NCBI GenBank assembly: GCA_035048495.1
Contig: JASUTR010000190.1
Coordinates: forward strand, 682,001-746,000
Reading direction: 5' to 3'
Source of the DNA: Euptelea pleiosperma
Taxonomy: Eukaryota; Streptophyta; Magnoliopsida; Ranunculales; Eupteleaceae
Length of the DNA: 64,000 bases
The position numbers and the translations under genes are program-made. Positions 37,101 to 50,978 of the stretch are shown in pieces (position 1 is the first letter of the stretch; every line of letters begins with the position of its first letter). Under the pieces are notes generated by a model, which saw only the letters and a list, made by a program, of their open reading frames with translations, was not told where the DNA came from and made no database searches.

Positions 37101-40100
37101 CATGGATGGACCTAACTTGTTTCGACTGTCACGAATCTTGTTCCAACACTTCATATGTGTTGAAACAATAGTGATGGAAGAGTTTGAGTCCAATTACGAG
37201 GTCCGGTTGCGAAAAAGTCACAAGTTATACGCTTCGGAATATAACACACAAACTGAGTCCAATTTGAGACGTTGACGCACGGATGGAGCTAACTTGTTTC
37301 GACTGTCACGAATCTTGTTCCAACACTTTAAACGTGTTGAAAAAATAGTAATGGAAGAGTTTGAGTCCAATTACGAAGTCCGGTTGCGAAAAAGTCACAA
37401 GTTATAGGCTTCGTAATGTAACACACAAACTAAGTCCATTTAAAGACATTGACGCACGGATGGAGCAAACTAGTTTCGACTGTCCCGAATCTTGTTCCAA
37501 CACTTCAAATGTGTTGAAACAATAGTGATGGAAGAGTTTGAGTCCAATTACGAGGTCTGGTTGCGCAAAAGTCACAAGTTATAGGCTTCGGAATGTAACA
37601 CACAAACTAAGTGCAATTTGAGACGTTGACGCACGGATGGAAGTAACTTGTTTCTGCTATCCCAAATCTTGTTCTAACACTTAAAATCTGTTGAAACAAT
37701 AGTAATGGAAGAGTTCGAGTCCAATTACGAGGTCCGATTGCGAAAAAGTCACAAGTTATAGGCTTCGGAATATAACATACAAACTGAGTCCAATTAGAAA
37801 CGTTGACGCACGGATGGAGCTAACTTGTTTCGACTGTCCCGAATCTTGTTCCAACACTTCAAATGTGTTGAAACAATAGTAATGGAAGAGTTCGAGTCCA
37901 ATTACGAGGTCCGGTTGCGAAAAAGTCACAAGTTATAGGCTTCGTAATGTAACACACAAACTGAGTCTACTTAAAGACATTGACGCACGGATGGAGCTAA
38001 CTTGTTTCGACTGTCCCGAATCTTGTTCCAACACTTCAAATGTGTTGAAACAATTGTAATGGAAGAGTTTGAGTAAAATTACAAGGTCCGGTTGCGATAA
38101 AGTCACAAGTTATAGGCTTCGGAATGTAAAACACAAACTGAGTCAAATTAAAGACATTGACGCACGGATGGAGCTAACTTGTTTCGACTGTCCGAATCTT
38201 GTTCCAACACTTCAAATGTGTTGAAACAATAGTAATGGAAGAATTCAAGTCTAATTACAAGGTCCGGTTGCGAAAAAGTTACAAGTTAAAGGCTTCGGAA
38301 TATAACACACAAACTAAGTCCAATTAAACACATTGACGCACGGATGGAGCTAACTTGTTTCGACTGTCCCGTATCTTCTTCCATCACTTCAAATGTGTTG
38401 AAACAATAGTAATGGAAGAATTCAAGTCTAATTACAAGGTCCGGTTGCGAAAAAGTTACAAGTTAAAGGCTTCGGAATATAACACACAAACTGAGTCCAA
38501 TTAAACACATTGACGCACGGATGGTGCTAACTTGTTTCGACTGTCCCGTATCTTCTTCCATCACTTCAAATGTGTTGAAACAATAGTGATGTAAGAGTTT
38601 GAGTCCAATTACGAGGTCCGGTTGCGAAAAAGTCACAAGTTATAGGATTCGTAATGTAACGCACAAACTGTGTCCAATTAAACACATTGACGCACGGATG
38701 GAGCTAACTTGTTTAAACTGTCCCGTATCTTCTTCCAACACTTCAAATGTGTTGAAACAATAGTGATGGAAGAGTTTGATTCCAATTACGAGGTCTGGCT
38801 GCGCAAAAGTCACAAGTTATAGGCTTCGGAATGTAACACACAAACTGAGTCCAATTTGAGACGTTGACGCACGGATGGAGTTAACTGGTTTCGACTGTCC
38901 CAAATCTTATTCCAACACTTAAAATCTGTTGAAACAATAGTAATGGAAGAGTTTGAGTCCAATTACGAGGTCTGGTTACGCAAAAGTCACAAGTTATAGG
39001 CTTCGGAATGTAACACACGAACTGAGTCCAATTTGAGACGTTGACGCACGGATGGAGTTAACTTGTTTCGACTGTCCCAAATCTTGTTCCAACACTTAAA
39101 ATCTGTTGAAACAATAGTAATGGAAGAGTTTGAGTCCAATTACGAGGTGTGGTTGCGCAAAAGTCACAAGTCATAGGCTTCGGAATGTAACACACAAACT
39201 GAGTCCAATTTTAGACGTTGACGCACGGATGGAAGTAACTTGTTTCGACTATCCCAAATCTTGTTCGAAGACTTAAAATCTGTTGAAACATTAGTAATGG
39301 AAGAGTTTGATTCCAATTACGAGGTCTGGTTGCGAAAAAGTCACAAGTTATAGGCTTCGGAATGTAACGCACAAACAGAGTCCAATTTTAGACGTTGACG
39401 CACGGATGGAGCTAACTTGTTTCGATTGTCCCAAATCTTGTTTGAACACTTAAAATCTATTGAAACAATAGTAATGGAAGAGTTTGAGTCCAATTACGAG
39501 GTCTGGTTGCGAAAAAGTCACAATTTATTGGCTTCGGAATGTAAGACACAAACTGAGTCCAATTTGAGACGTTGACGCATGGATGGAGCTAACTTGTTTC
39601 GACTGTCACGAATCTTGTTCCAACACTTCATATGTGTTGAGACAATAGTGATGGAAGAGTTTGAGTCCAATTACGAGGTCCGGTTGCGAAAAAGTCACAA
39701 GGTATAGGCTTCGGAATATAACACACAAACTGAGTCCAATTAGAAACGTTGACGCACGGATGGAGCTAACTTGTTTCGACTGTCACGAATCTTGTTCCAA
39801 CACTTAAAATCTGTTGAAACAATAGTAATGGAAGAGTTTGAGTCCAATTACGAGGCTGGTTACGCAAAAGTCACAAGTTATAGGCTTCGGAATGTAACAC
39901 ACAAACTGAGTCCAATTTGAGACGTTGACGCACGGATGGAAGTAACTTGTTTCGACTATCCCAAATCTTGTTCGAAGACTTAACATCTGTTGAAACAATA
40001 GTAATCGACTGTCCCATATCTTCTTTCATCACTTCAAATGTGTTGAAACAATAGTGATGGAAGAGTTTGAGTCCAATTACGTGGTCCGTTTGCGAAAAAG

Positions 40101-42155
40101 TCACAAGTTATAGGCTTCGTAATGTAACACACAAACTGTGTCCAATTAAACACAATGACGCACGGATGGAGCTAACTTGTTTCAACTGTCCCGTATCTTC
40201 TTCCAACACTTCAAATGTGTTGAAACAATAGTGATGGTAGAGTTTGATTCCAATTACGAGGTCTGGTTGCGAAAAAGTCACAAGTTATAGGCTTCGGAAT
40301 ATAACACACAAACTGAGTCCAATTTGAGACGTTGACGCACGGATGGAGCTAACTTGTTTCGACTGTCCCGAATCTTGTTCCAACACTTCAAATGTGTTGA
40401 AACAATTGTAATGGAAGAGTTTGAGTAAAATTACGAGGTCCGGTTGCGATAAAGTCACAAGTTATAGGCTTCGGAATGTAACACACAAACTGAGTCCAAT
40501 TTGAGACGTTGACGCACGGATGGAGTTAACTTGTTTCGACTGTCCCAAATCTTGTTCCAACACTTAAAATCTGTTGAAACAATAGTAATGGAAGAGTTTG
40601 AGTCCAATTACGAGGCTGGTTACGCAAAAGTCACAAGTTATAGGCTTCGGAATGTAACACACAAACTGAGTCCAATTTGAGACGTTGACGCACGGATGGA
40701 AGTAACTTGTTTCGACTATCCCAAATCTTGTTCGAAGACTTAACATCTGTTGAAACAATAGTAATCGAAGAGTTTGATTCCAATTACGAGGTCTGGTTGC
40801 GCAAAAGTCACAAGTTATAGGCTTCGGAATGTAACACACAAACAGAGTCCAATTTGTGACGTTGACGCACGGATGGAGCTAACTTGTTTCGACTGTCCCA
40901 AATCTTGTTTGAACACTTAAAATCTATTGAAACAATAGTAATGGAAGAGTTTGAGTCCAATTACGAGGCTGGTTACGCAAAAGTCACAAGTTATAGGCTT
41001 TGGAATGTAACACACAAACTGAGTCCAATTTGAGACGTTGACGCACGGATGGAGTTAACTTGTTTCGACTGTCCCAAATCTTGTTCCAACACTTAAAATC
41101 TGTTGAAACAATAGTAATGGAAGAGTTTGAGTCCAATTACGAGGTCTGGTTACGCAAAAGTCACAAGTTATAGGCTTCGGAATGTAACACACAAACTGAG
41201 TCCAATATGAGACGTTGACGCACGGATGGAGTTAACTTGTTTCGACTGTCCCAAATCTTGTTCCAACACTTAAAATCTGTTGAAACAATAGTAATGGAAG
41301 AGTTTGAATCCAATTACGAGGTGTGGTTGCGCAAAAGTCACAAGTTATAGGCTTCGGAATGTAACACACAAACTGAGTCCAATTTTAGACGTTGACGCAC
41401 GGACGGAAGTAACTTGTTTCGACTATCCCAAATCTTGTTCGAAGACTTAAAATCTGTTGAAACAATAGTAATGGAAGAGTTTGATTCCAATTACGAGGTC
41501 TGGTTGCGCAAAAGTCACAAGTTATAGGCTTCGGAATGTAACACACAAACAGAGTCCAATTTGAGACGTTGACGCACGGATGGAGCTAACTTGTTTCGAC
41601 TGTCCCAAATCTTGTTTGAACACTTAAAATCTATTGAAACAATAGTAATGGAAGAGTTTGAGTCTAATTACGAGGTCTGGTTGCGATAAAGTCACAATTT
41701 ATAGGCTTCGGAATGTAAGACACAAACTGAGTCCAATTTGAGACGTTGACGCATGGATGGAGCTAACTTGTTTCGACTGTCACGAATCTTGTTCCAACAA
41801 TTCATATGTGCTGAAACAATAGTGATGGAAGAGTTTGAGTCCAATTACGAGGTCCGGTTGCGAAAAAGTCACAAGTTATAGGCTTCGGAATATAACACAC
41901 AAACTGAGTCCAATTTGACACGTTGACGCACGGATGGAGCTAACTTGTTTCGACTATCACGAATCTTGTTCCAACACTTCAAACGTGTTGAAAAAATAGT
42001 AATGGAAGAGTTTGAGTCCAATTACGAGGTCCGGTTGCGAAAAAGTCACAAGTTATAGGCTTCGTAATGTAACACACAAACTAAGTCCATTTAAAGACAT
42101 TGACGCACAGATGGAGCTAACTAGTTTCGATTGTCCCGAATCTTGTTCCAACACT
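34128..42155 (+). repeat. Mixed-monomer block C2
   Basis: Related to C1, with shared rare variants in the same order from about 37.7 kb (offset 15,135 at 38880, then 14,657 from 40011 to 40.8 kb). The offset change of 478 bp is 3 x 177 minus 53, which is the out-of-register deletion noted at 39872-40101. GAGGCTGG 1-bp deletion monomers occur near 34371, 34901, 39853, 40614 and 40966. The 34.1-37.7 kb part has no long exact counterpart that I could trace by eye. Confidence 0.78.
39872..40101 (+). repeat. Out-of-register junction, 230-bp repeat interval
   Basis: The distance between landmark CACAAG sites is 230 bp (177 + 53). The sequence runs GAAACAATAGTAATCGA and then directly CTGTCCCATATC, so the AATCGAAGAG part of one monomer is fused to the TTCGACTGTCCC part of another. 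The bases TCGA (40005-40008) are shared by both partners. In C1 the two partner sequences lie about 478 bp further apart. Confidence 0.9.
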
Positions 42156-44967
42156 TCAAATGTATTGAAACAATAGTGATGGAAGAGTTTGAGTCCAATT
42201 ACGAGGTCTGGTTGCGCAAAAGTCACAAGTTATAGGCTTCGGAATGTAACACACAAACTGAGTGCAATTTGAGACGTTGACGCACGGATGGAAGTAACTT
42301 GTTTTTGCTATCCCAAATCTTGTTCTAACACTTAAAATCTGTTGAAACAATAGTAATGGAAGAGTTCGAGTCCAATTACGAGGTCCGGTTGCGAAAAAGT
42401 CACAAGTTATAGGCTTCGGAATATAACACACAAACTGAGTCCAATTAGAAACGTTGACGCACGGATGGAGCTAACTTGTTTCGACTGTCACGAATCTTGT
42501 TCCAACATTTCAAATGTGTTGAAACAATTGTAATGGAAGAGTTTGAGTAAAATTACGAGGTTCGGTTGCGATAAAGTCACAAGTTATAGGCTTCGGAATG
42601 TAACACACAAACTGAGTCCAATTAAAGACATTGACGCACGGATGGAGCTAACTTGTTTCGACTGTCCGAATCTTGTTCCAACACTTCAAATGTGTTGAAA
42701 CAATAGTAATGGAAGAATTCAAGTCTAATTACAAGGTCCGGTTGCAAAAAAGTTACAAGTTAAAGGCTTCGGAATATAACACACAAACTGGGTCCAATTA
42801 AACACATTGACACACGGATGGAGCTAACTTGTTTCGACTGTCCCGTATCTTCTTCCATCACTTCAAATGTGTTGAAACAATAGTGATGGAAGAGTTTGAG
42901 TCCAATTACGAGGTCCGGTTGCGAAAAAGTCACAAGTTATAGATTTCGTAATGTAACACACAAACTGTGTCCAATTAAACACATTGACGCACGGATGGAG
43001 CTAACTTGTTTCAACTGTCTCGTATCTTCTTCCAACACTTCAAATGTGTTGAACCAATAGTGATGGAAGAGTTTGATTCCAATTACGAGGTCAGGTTGCG
43101 CAAAAGTCACAAGTTATAGGCTTCGGAATGTAACACACAAACTGAGTCCAATTTGATACGTTGACGCACGGATGGAGTTAACTTGTTTCGACTGTCCCAA
43201 ATCTTGTTCCAACACTTAAAATCTATTGAAACAATAGTAATGGAAGAGTTTGAGTCCAATTACGAGGTCTGGTTACGCAAAAGTCACAAGTTATAGGCTT
43301 CGGAATGTAACACACAAACTGAGTGCAATTTGAGACGTTGACGCACGGATGGAAGTGACTTGTTTCTGCTATCCCAAATCTTGTTCTAACACTTAAAATC
43401 TGTTGAAACAATAGTAATGGAATAGTTCGAGTCCAATTACGAGGTCCGGTTGCGAAAAAGTCACAAGTTATAGGCTTCGGAATATAACACACAAACTGAG
43501 TCCAATTTGAGTCGTTGACGCACGGATGGAGCTAACTTGTTTCGACTGTCACGAATCTTGTTCCAACACTTCAAACGTGTTGAAAAAATAGTAATGGAAG
43601 AGTTTGAGTCCAATTACGAGGTCCGGTTGCGAAAAAGTCACAAGTTATAGGCTTCGTAATGTAACACACAAACTGAGTCTAATTAAAGACATTGACGCAC
43701 GGATGGAGCTAACTTGTTTCGACTGTCCCAAATCTTGTTCCAACACTTCAAATGTGTTGAAACAATTGTAATGGAAGAGTTTGAGTAAAATTACGAGGTT
43801 CGGTTGCGATAAAGTCACAAGTTATAGGCTTCGGATTGTAACACACAAACTGAGTCCAATTAAAGACATTGACGCACGGATGGAGCTAACTTGTTTCGAC
43901 TGTCCGAATCTTGTTCCAACACTTAAAATGTGTTGAAACAATAGTAATGGAAGAATTCAACTATAATTATAAGGTCCGGTTGCGAAAAAGTTACAAGTTA
44001 AAGGCTTCGGAATATAACACACAAACTGAGTCCAATTAAACACATTGACGCACGGATGGAGCTAACTTGTTTCGACTGTCCCGTATCTTCTTCCATCACT
44101 TCAAATGATTTGAAACAATAGTGATGGAAGAGTTTGAGTCCAATTACGAGGTCCGGTTGCGAAAAAGTCACAAGTTATAGGATTCGTAATGTAACGCACA
44201 AACTGTGTCCAATTAAACACATTGACGCACGGATGGAGCTAACTTGTTTCAACTGTCCCGTATCTTCTTCCAACACTTCAAATGTGTTGAAACAATAGTG
44301 ATGGAAGAGTTTGATTCCAATTACGAGGTCTGGTTGCGCAAAAGTCACAAGTTATAGGCTTCGGAATGTAACACACAAACTGAGTCCAATTTGAGACGTT
44401 GACGCACGGATGGAGTTAACTTGTTTCGACTGTCCCAAATCTTGTTCCAACACTTAAAATCTGTTGAAACAATAGTAATGGAAGAGTTTGAGTCCAATTA
44501 CGAGGTGTGGTTGCGCAAAAGTCACAAGTTATAGGCTTCGGAATGTAACACACAAACTGAGTCCAATTTTAGACGTTGACGCACGGATGGAAGTAACTTG
44601 TTTCGACTATCCCAAATCTTGTTCGAAGACTTAAAATCTGTTGAAACAATAGTAATGGAAGAGTTTGATTCCAATTACGAGGTCTGGTTGCGCAAAAGTC
44701 ACAAGTTATAGGCTTCGGAATGTAACACACAAACAGAGTCCAATTTTAGACGTTGACGCACGGATGGAGCTAACTTGTTTCGACTGTCCCAAATCTTGTT
44801 TGAACACTTAAAATCTATTGAAACAATAGTAATCGAAGAGTTTGAGTCCAATTACGTGGTCTGGTTGCGAAAAAGTCACAAGTTATAGGCTTCGGAATAT
44901 AACACACAAACTGAGTCCAATTTGAGACGTTGACGCACGGATGGAGCTAACTTGTTTCGACTGTCAC
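42156..44967 (+). repeat. A-like segment A4
   Basis: Carries rare HOR A markers in order: TTATAGATTTCGTAATG near 42938, GTGTTGAACCAATAG near 43048, GGAATAGTTCGAG near 43420, CGGATTGTAACAC near 43830 and GAATTCAACTATAATTA near 43951. It follows 10.6-12.5 kb at an offset of about 32,502. Near 44.86 kb it jumps ahead by two monomers (offset about 32,148), using ACGTGGTCTGG as a fused form. Confidence 0.8.
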
Positions 44968-47089
44968 GAATCTTGTTCCAACACTTCAAACGTGTTGAAA
45001 AAATAGTAATGGAAGAGTTTGAGTCCAATTACGAGGTCCGGTTGCGAAAAAGTCACAAGTTATAGGCTTCGTAATGTAACACACAAACTAAGTCCATTTA
45101 AAGACACTGACGCACGGATGGAGCTAACTAGTTTCGACTGTCCCGAATCTTGTTCCAACACTTCAAATGTGTTGAAACAATAGTGATGGAAGAGTTTGAG
45201 TCCAATTACGAGGTCTGGTTGCGCAAAAGTCACAAGTTATAGGCTTCGGAATGTAACACACAAACTGAGTGCAATTTGAGACGTTGACGCACGGATGGAA
45301 GTAACTTGTTTCTGCTATCCCAAATCTTGTTCTAACACTTAAAATCTGTTGAAACAATAGTAATGGAAGAGTTCGAGTCCTATTACGAGGTCCGGTTGCG
45401 AAAAAGTCACAAGTTATAGGCTTCGGAATATAACACACAAACTGAGTCCAATTAGAAACGTTGACGCACGGATGGAGCTAACTTGTTTCGACTGTCATGA
45501 ATCTTGTTCCAAAACTTCAAATGTGTTGAAACAATTGTAATGGAAGAGTTTGAGTAAAATTACGAGGTTCGGTTGCGATAAAGTCACAAGTTATAGGCTT
45601 CGGAATGTAACACACAAACTGAGTCCAATTAAAGACATTGACGCACGGATGGAGCTAACTTGTTTCGACTGTCCGAATCTTGTTCCAACACTTCAAATGT
45701 GTTGAAACAATAGTAATGGAAGAATTCAAGTCTAATTACAAGGTCCGGTTGCGAAAAAGTTACAAGTTAAAGGCTTCGGAATATAACACACAAACTGAGT
45801 CCAATTAAACACATTGACACACGGATGGAGCTAACTTGTTTCGACTGTCCCGTATCTTCTTCCATCACTTCAAATGTGTTGAAACAATAGTGATAGAAGA
45901 GTTTGAGTCCAATTACGAGGTCCGGTTGCGAAAAAGTCACAAGTTATAGGCTTCGTAATGTAACACACAAACTGTGTCCAATTAAACACATTGACGCACG
46001 GATGGAGCTAACTTGTTTCGACTGTCCGAATCTTGTTCCAACACTTCAAATGTGTTGAAACAATAGTAATGAAAGAATTCAAGTCTAATTACAAGGTCCG
46101 GTTGCGAAAAAGTTACAAGTTAAAGGCTTCGGAATATAACACACAAACTGAGTCCAATTAAACACATTGACACACGGATGGAGCTAACTTGTTTCGACTG
46201 TCCCGTATCTTCTTCCATCACTTCAAATGTGTTGAAACAATAGTGATAGAAGAGTTTGAGTCCAATTACGAGGTCCGGTTGCGAAAAAGTCACAAGTTAT
46301 AGGCTTCGTAATGTAACACACAAACTGTGTCCAATTAAACACATTGACGCACGGATGGAGCTAACTTGTTTCAACTGTCCCGTATCTTCTTCGAACACTT
46401 CAAATGTGTTGAAACAATACTGATGGAAGAGTTTGATTCCAATTACGAGGTCTGGTTGCGCAAAAGTCACAAGTTATAGGCTTCGGAATGTAACACACAT
46501 ACTGAGTCCAATTTTGATACGTTGACGCACGGATGGAGTTAACTTGTTTCGACTGTCCCAAATCTTGTTCCCACACTTAAAATCTGTTGAAACAATAGTA
46601 ATGGAAGAGTTTGAGTCCAATTACGAGGTCTGGTTACGCAAAAGTCACAAGTTATATGCTTCGGAATGTAACACACAAACTGAGTGCAATTTGAGACGTT
46701 GACGCACGGATGGAAGTGACTTGTTTCTGCTATCCCAAATCTTGTTCTAACACTTAAAATCTGTTGAAACAATAGTAATGGAAGAGTTTGAGTCCAATTA
46801 CGAGGTCCGGTTGCGAAAAAGTCACAAGTTATAGGCTTCGTAATGTAACACACAAACTGAGTCTAATTAAAGACATTGACGCACGGATGGAGCTAACTTG
46901 TTTCGACTGTCCCGAATCTTGTTCCAACACTTCAAATGTGTTGAAACAATTGTAATGGAAGAGTTTGAGTAAAATTACGAGGTTCGGTTGCGATAAAGTC
47001 ACAAGTTATAGGCTTCGGAATGTAACACACAAACTGAGTCCAATTAAAGACATTGACGCACGGATGGAGCTAACTTGTTTCGACTGTCC
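44968..47089 (+). repeat. 12-monomer HOR, copy 1 (2,122 bp)
   Basis: Repeated at 47090 with an offset of 2122, then 2121 after the extra T near 46512. Inside, a two-monomer segment is itself duplicated: GAATTC at 45722 and at 46075, 353 bp apart. Differences from copy 2 that I noted are AGTCCTATT for AGTCCAATT near 45376, CCAAAACTTC for CCAACACTTC near 45511, and CTGTCCC for CTGGCCC near 45138. Confidence 0.9.
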
Positions 47090-49210
47090 GAATCTTGTTC
47101 CAACACTTCAAACGTGTTGAAAAAATAGTAATGGAAGAGTTTGAGTCCAATTACGAGGTCCGGTTGCGAAAAAGTCACAAGTTATAGGCTTCGTAATGTA
47201 ACACACAAACTAAGTCCATTTAAAGACACTGACGCACGGATGGAGCTAACTAGTTTCGACTGGCCCGAATCTTGTTCCAACACTTCAAATGTGTTGAAAC
47301 AATAGTGATGGAAGAGTTTGAGTCCAATTACGAGGTCTGGTTGCGCAAAAGTCACAAGTTATAGGCTTCGGAATGTAACACACAAACTGAGTGCAATTTG
47401 AGACGTTGACGCACGGATGGAAGTAACTTGTTTCTGCTATCCCAAATCTTGTTCTAACACTTAAAATCTGTTGAAACAATAGTAATGGAAGAGTTCGAGT
47501 CCAATTACGAGGTCCGGTTGCGAAAAAGTCACAAGTTATAGGCTTCGGAATATAACACACAAACTGAGTCCAATTAGAAACGTTGACGCACGGATGGAGC
47601 TAACTTGTTTCGACTGTCATGAATCTTGTTCCAACACTTCAAATGTGTTGAAACAATTGTAATGGAAGAGTTTGAGTAAAATTACGAGGTTCGGTTGCGA
47701 TAAAGTCACAAGTTATAGGCTTCGGAATGTAACACACAAACTGAGTCCAATTAAAGACATTGACGCACGGATGGAGCTAACTTGTTTCGACTGTCCGAAT
47801 CTTGTTCCAACACTTCAAATGTGTTGAAACAATAGTAATGGAAGAATTCAAGTCTAATTACAAGGTCCGGTTGCGAAAAAGTTACAAGTTAAAGGCTTCG
47901 GAATATAACACACAAACTGAGTCCAATTAAACACATTGACACACGGATGGAGCTAACTTGTTTCGACTGTCCCGTATCTTCTTCCATCACTTCAAATGTG
48001 TTGAAACAATAGTGATAGAAGAGTTTGAGTCCAATTACGAGGTCCGGTTGCGAAAAAGTCACAAGTTATAGGCTTCGTAATGTAACACACAAACTGTGTC
48101 CAATTAAACACATTGACGCACGGATGGAGCTAACTTGTTTCGACTGTCCGAATCTTGTTCCAACACTTCAAATGTGTTGAAACAATAGTAATGAAAGAAT
48201 TCAAGTCTAATTACAAGGTCCGGTTGCGAAAAAGTTACAAGTTAAAGGCTTCGGAATATAACACACAAACTGAGTCCAATTAAACACATTGACACACGGA
48301 TGGAGCTAACTTGTTTCGACTGTCCCGTATCTTCTTCCATCACTTCAAATGTGTTGAAACAATAGTGATAGAAGAGTTTGAGTCCAATTACGAGGTCCGG
48401 TTGCGAAAAAGTCACAAGTTATAGGCTTCGTAATGTAACACACAAACTGTGTCCAATTAAACACATTGACGCACGGATGGAGCTAACTTGTTTCAACTGT
48501 CCCGTATCTTCTTCGAACACTTCAAATGTGTTGAAACAATACTGATGGAAGAGTTTGATTCCAATTACGAGGTCTGGTTGAGCAAAAGTCACAAGTTATA
48601 GGCTTCGGAATGTAACACACATACTGAGTCCAATTTGATACGTTGACGCACGGATGGAGTTAACTTGTTTCGACTGTCCCAAATCTTGTTCCCACACTTA
48701 AAATCTGTTGAAACAATAGTAATGGAAGAGTTTGAGTCCAATTACGAGGTCTGGTTACGCAAAAGTCACAAGTTATATGCTTCGGAATGTAACACACAAA
48801 CTGAGTGCAATTTGAGACGTTGACGCACGGATGGAAGTGACTTGTTTCTGCTATCCCAAATCTTGTTCTAACACTTAAAATCTGTTGAAACAATAGTAAT
48901 GGAAGAGTTTGAGTCCAATTACGAGGTCCGGTTGCGAAAAAGTCACAAGTTATAGGCTTCGTAATGTAACACACAAACTGAGTCTAATTAAAGACATTGA
49001 CGCACGGATGGAGCTAACTTGTTTCGACTGTCCCGAATCTTGTTCCAACACTTCAAATGTGTTGAAACAATTGTAATGGAAGAGTTTGAGTAAAATTACG
49101 AGGTTCGGTTGCGATAAAGTCACAAGTTATAGGCTTCGGAATGTAACACACAAACTGAGTCCAATTAAAGACATTGACGCACGGATGGAGCTAACTTGTT
49201 TCGACTGTCC
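47090..49210 (+). repeat. 12-monomer HOR, copy 2 (2,121 bp)
   Basis: Nearly identical to copy 1. It keeps the internal two-monomer duplication, with AATGGAAGAATTC in one member and AATGAAAGAATTC in the other. CTGGCCC near 47261 is shared with copy 3 and not with copy 1, so copies 2 and 3 are the closer pair at that site. Confidence 0.9.
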
Positions 49211-50978
49211 GAATCTTGTTCCAACACTTAAAACGTGTTGAAAAAATAGTAATGGAAGAGTTTGAGTCCAATTACGAGGTCCGGTTGCGAAAAAGTCACA
49301 AGTTATAGGCTTCGTAATGTAACACACAAACTAAGTCCATTTAAAGACACTGACGCACGGATGGAGCTAACTAGTTTCGACTGGCCCGAATCTTGTTCCA
49401 ACACTTCAAATGTGTTGAAACAATAGTGATGGAAGAGTTTGAGTCCAATTACGAGGTCTGGTTGCGCAAAAGTCACAAGTTATAGGCTTCGGAATGTAAC
49501 ACACAAACTGAGTGCAATTTGAGACGTTGACGCACGGATGGAAGTAACTTGTTTCTGCTATCCCAAATCTTGTTCTAACACTTAAAATCTGTTGAAACAA
49601 TAGTAATGGAAGAGTTCGAGTCCAATTACGAGGTCCGGTTGCGAAAAAGTCACAAGTTATAGGCTTCGGAATATAACACACAAACTGAGTCCAATTAGAA
49701 ACGTTGACGCACGGATGGAGCTAACTTGTTTCGACTGTCATGAATCTTGTTCCAACACTTCAAATGTGTTGAAACAATTGTAATGGAAGAGTTTGAGTAA
49801 AATTACGAGGTTCGGTTGCGATAAAGTCACAAGTTATAGGCTTCGGAATGTAACACACAAACTGAGTCCAATTAAAGACATTGACGCACGGATGGAGCTA
49901 ACTTGTTTCGACTGTCCGAATCTTGTTCCAACACTTCAAATGTGTTGAAACAATAGTAATGAAAGAATTCAAGTCTAATTACAAGGTCCGGTTGCGAAAA
50001 AGTTACAAGTTAAAGGCTTCGGAATATAACACACAAACTGAGTCCAATTAAACACATTGACACACGGATGGAGCTAACTTGTTTCGACTGTCCCGTATCT
50101 TCTTCCATCACTTCAAATGTGTTGAAACAATAGTGATAGAAGAGTTTGAGTCCAATTACGAGGTCCGGTTGCGAAAAAGTCACAAGTTATAGGCTTCGTA
50201 ATGTAACACACAAACTGTGTCCAATTAAACACATTGACGCACGGATGGAGCTAACTTCTTTCAACTGTCCCGTATCTTTTTCGAACACTTCAAATGTGTT
50301 GAAACAATACTGATGGAAGAGTTTGATTCCAATTACGAGGTCTGGTTGCGCAAAAGTCACAAGTTATAGGCTTCGGAATGTAACACACATACTGAGTCCA
50401 ATTTGATACGTTGACGCACGGATGGAGTTAACTTGTTTCGACTGTCCCAAATCTTGTTCCCACACTTAAAATCTGTTGAAACAATAGTAATGGAAGAGTT
50501 TGAGTCCAATTACGAGGTCTGGTTACGCAAAAGTCACAAGTTATAGGCTTCGGAATGTAACACACAAACTGAGTGCAATTTGAGACGTTGACGCACGGAT
50601 GGAAGTGACTTGTTTCTGCTATCCCAAATCTTGTTCTAACACTTAAAATCTGTTGAAACAATAGTAATGGAAGAGTTTGAGTCCAATTACGAGGTCCGGT
50701 TGCAAAAAAGTCACAAGTTATAGGCTTCGTAATGTAACACACAAACTGAGTCTAATTAAAGACATTGACGCACGGATGGAGCTAACTTGTTTCGACTGTC
50801 CCGAATCTTGTTCCAACACTTCAAATGTGTTGAAACAATTGTAATGGAAGAGTTTGAGTAAAATTACGAGGTTCGGTTGCGATAAAGTCACAAGTTATAG
50901 GCTTCGGAATGTAACACACAAACTGAGTCCAATTAAAGACATTGAGGCACGGATGGAGCTAACTTGTTTCGACTGTCC
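49211..50978 (+). repeat. 12-monomer HOR, copy 3 (10 monomers, 1,768 bp)
   Basis: Same order, shorter by two monomers: the 353-bp internal duplication is present only once, and its single member carries the AATGAAAGAATTC variant of the second member. The 10-monomer form also occurs at 26967-28140, so it may be the older form. Alternatively this copy lost a dimer by exchange. Sequence after about 50978 continues into block B. Confidence 0.87.
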
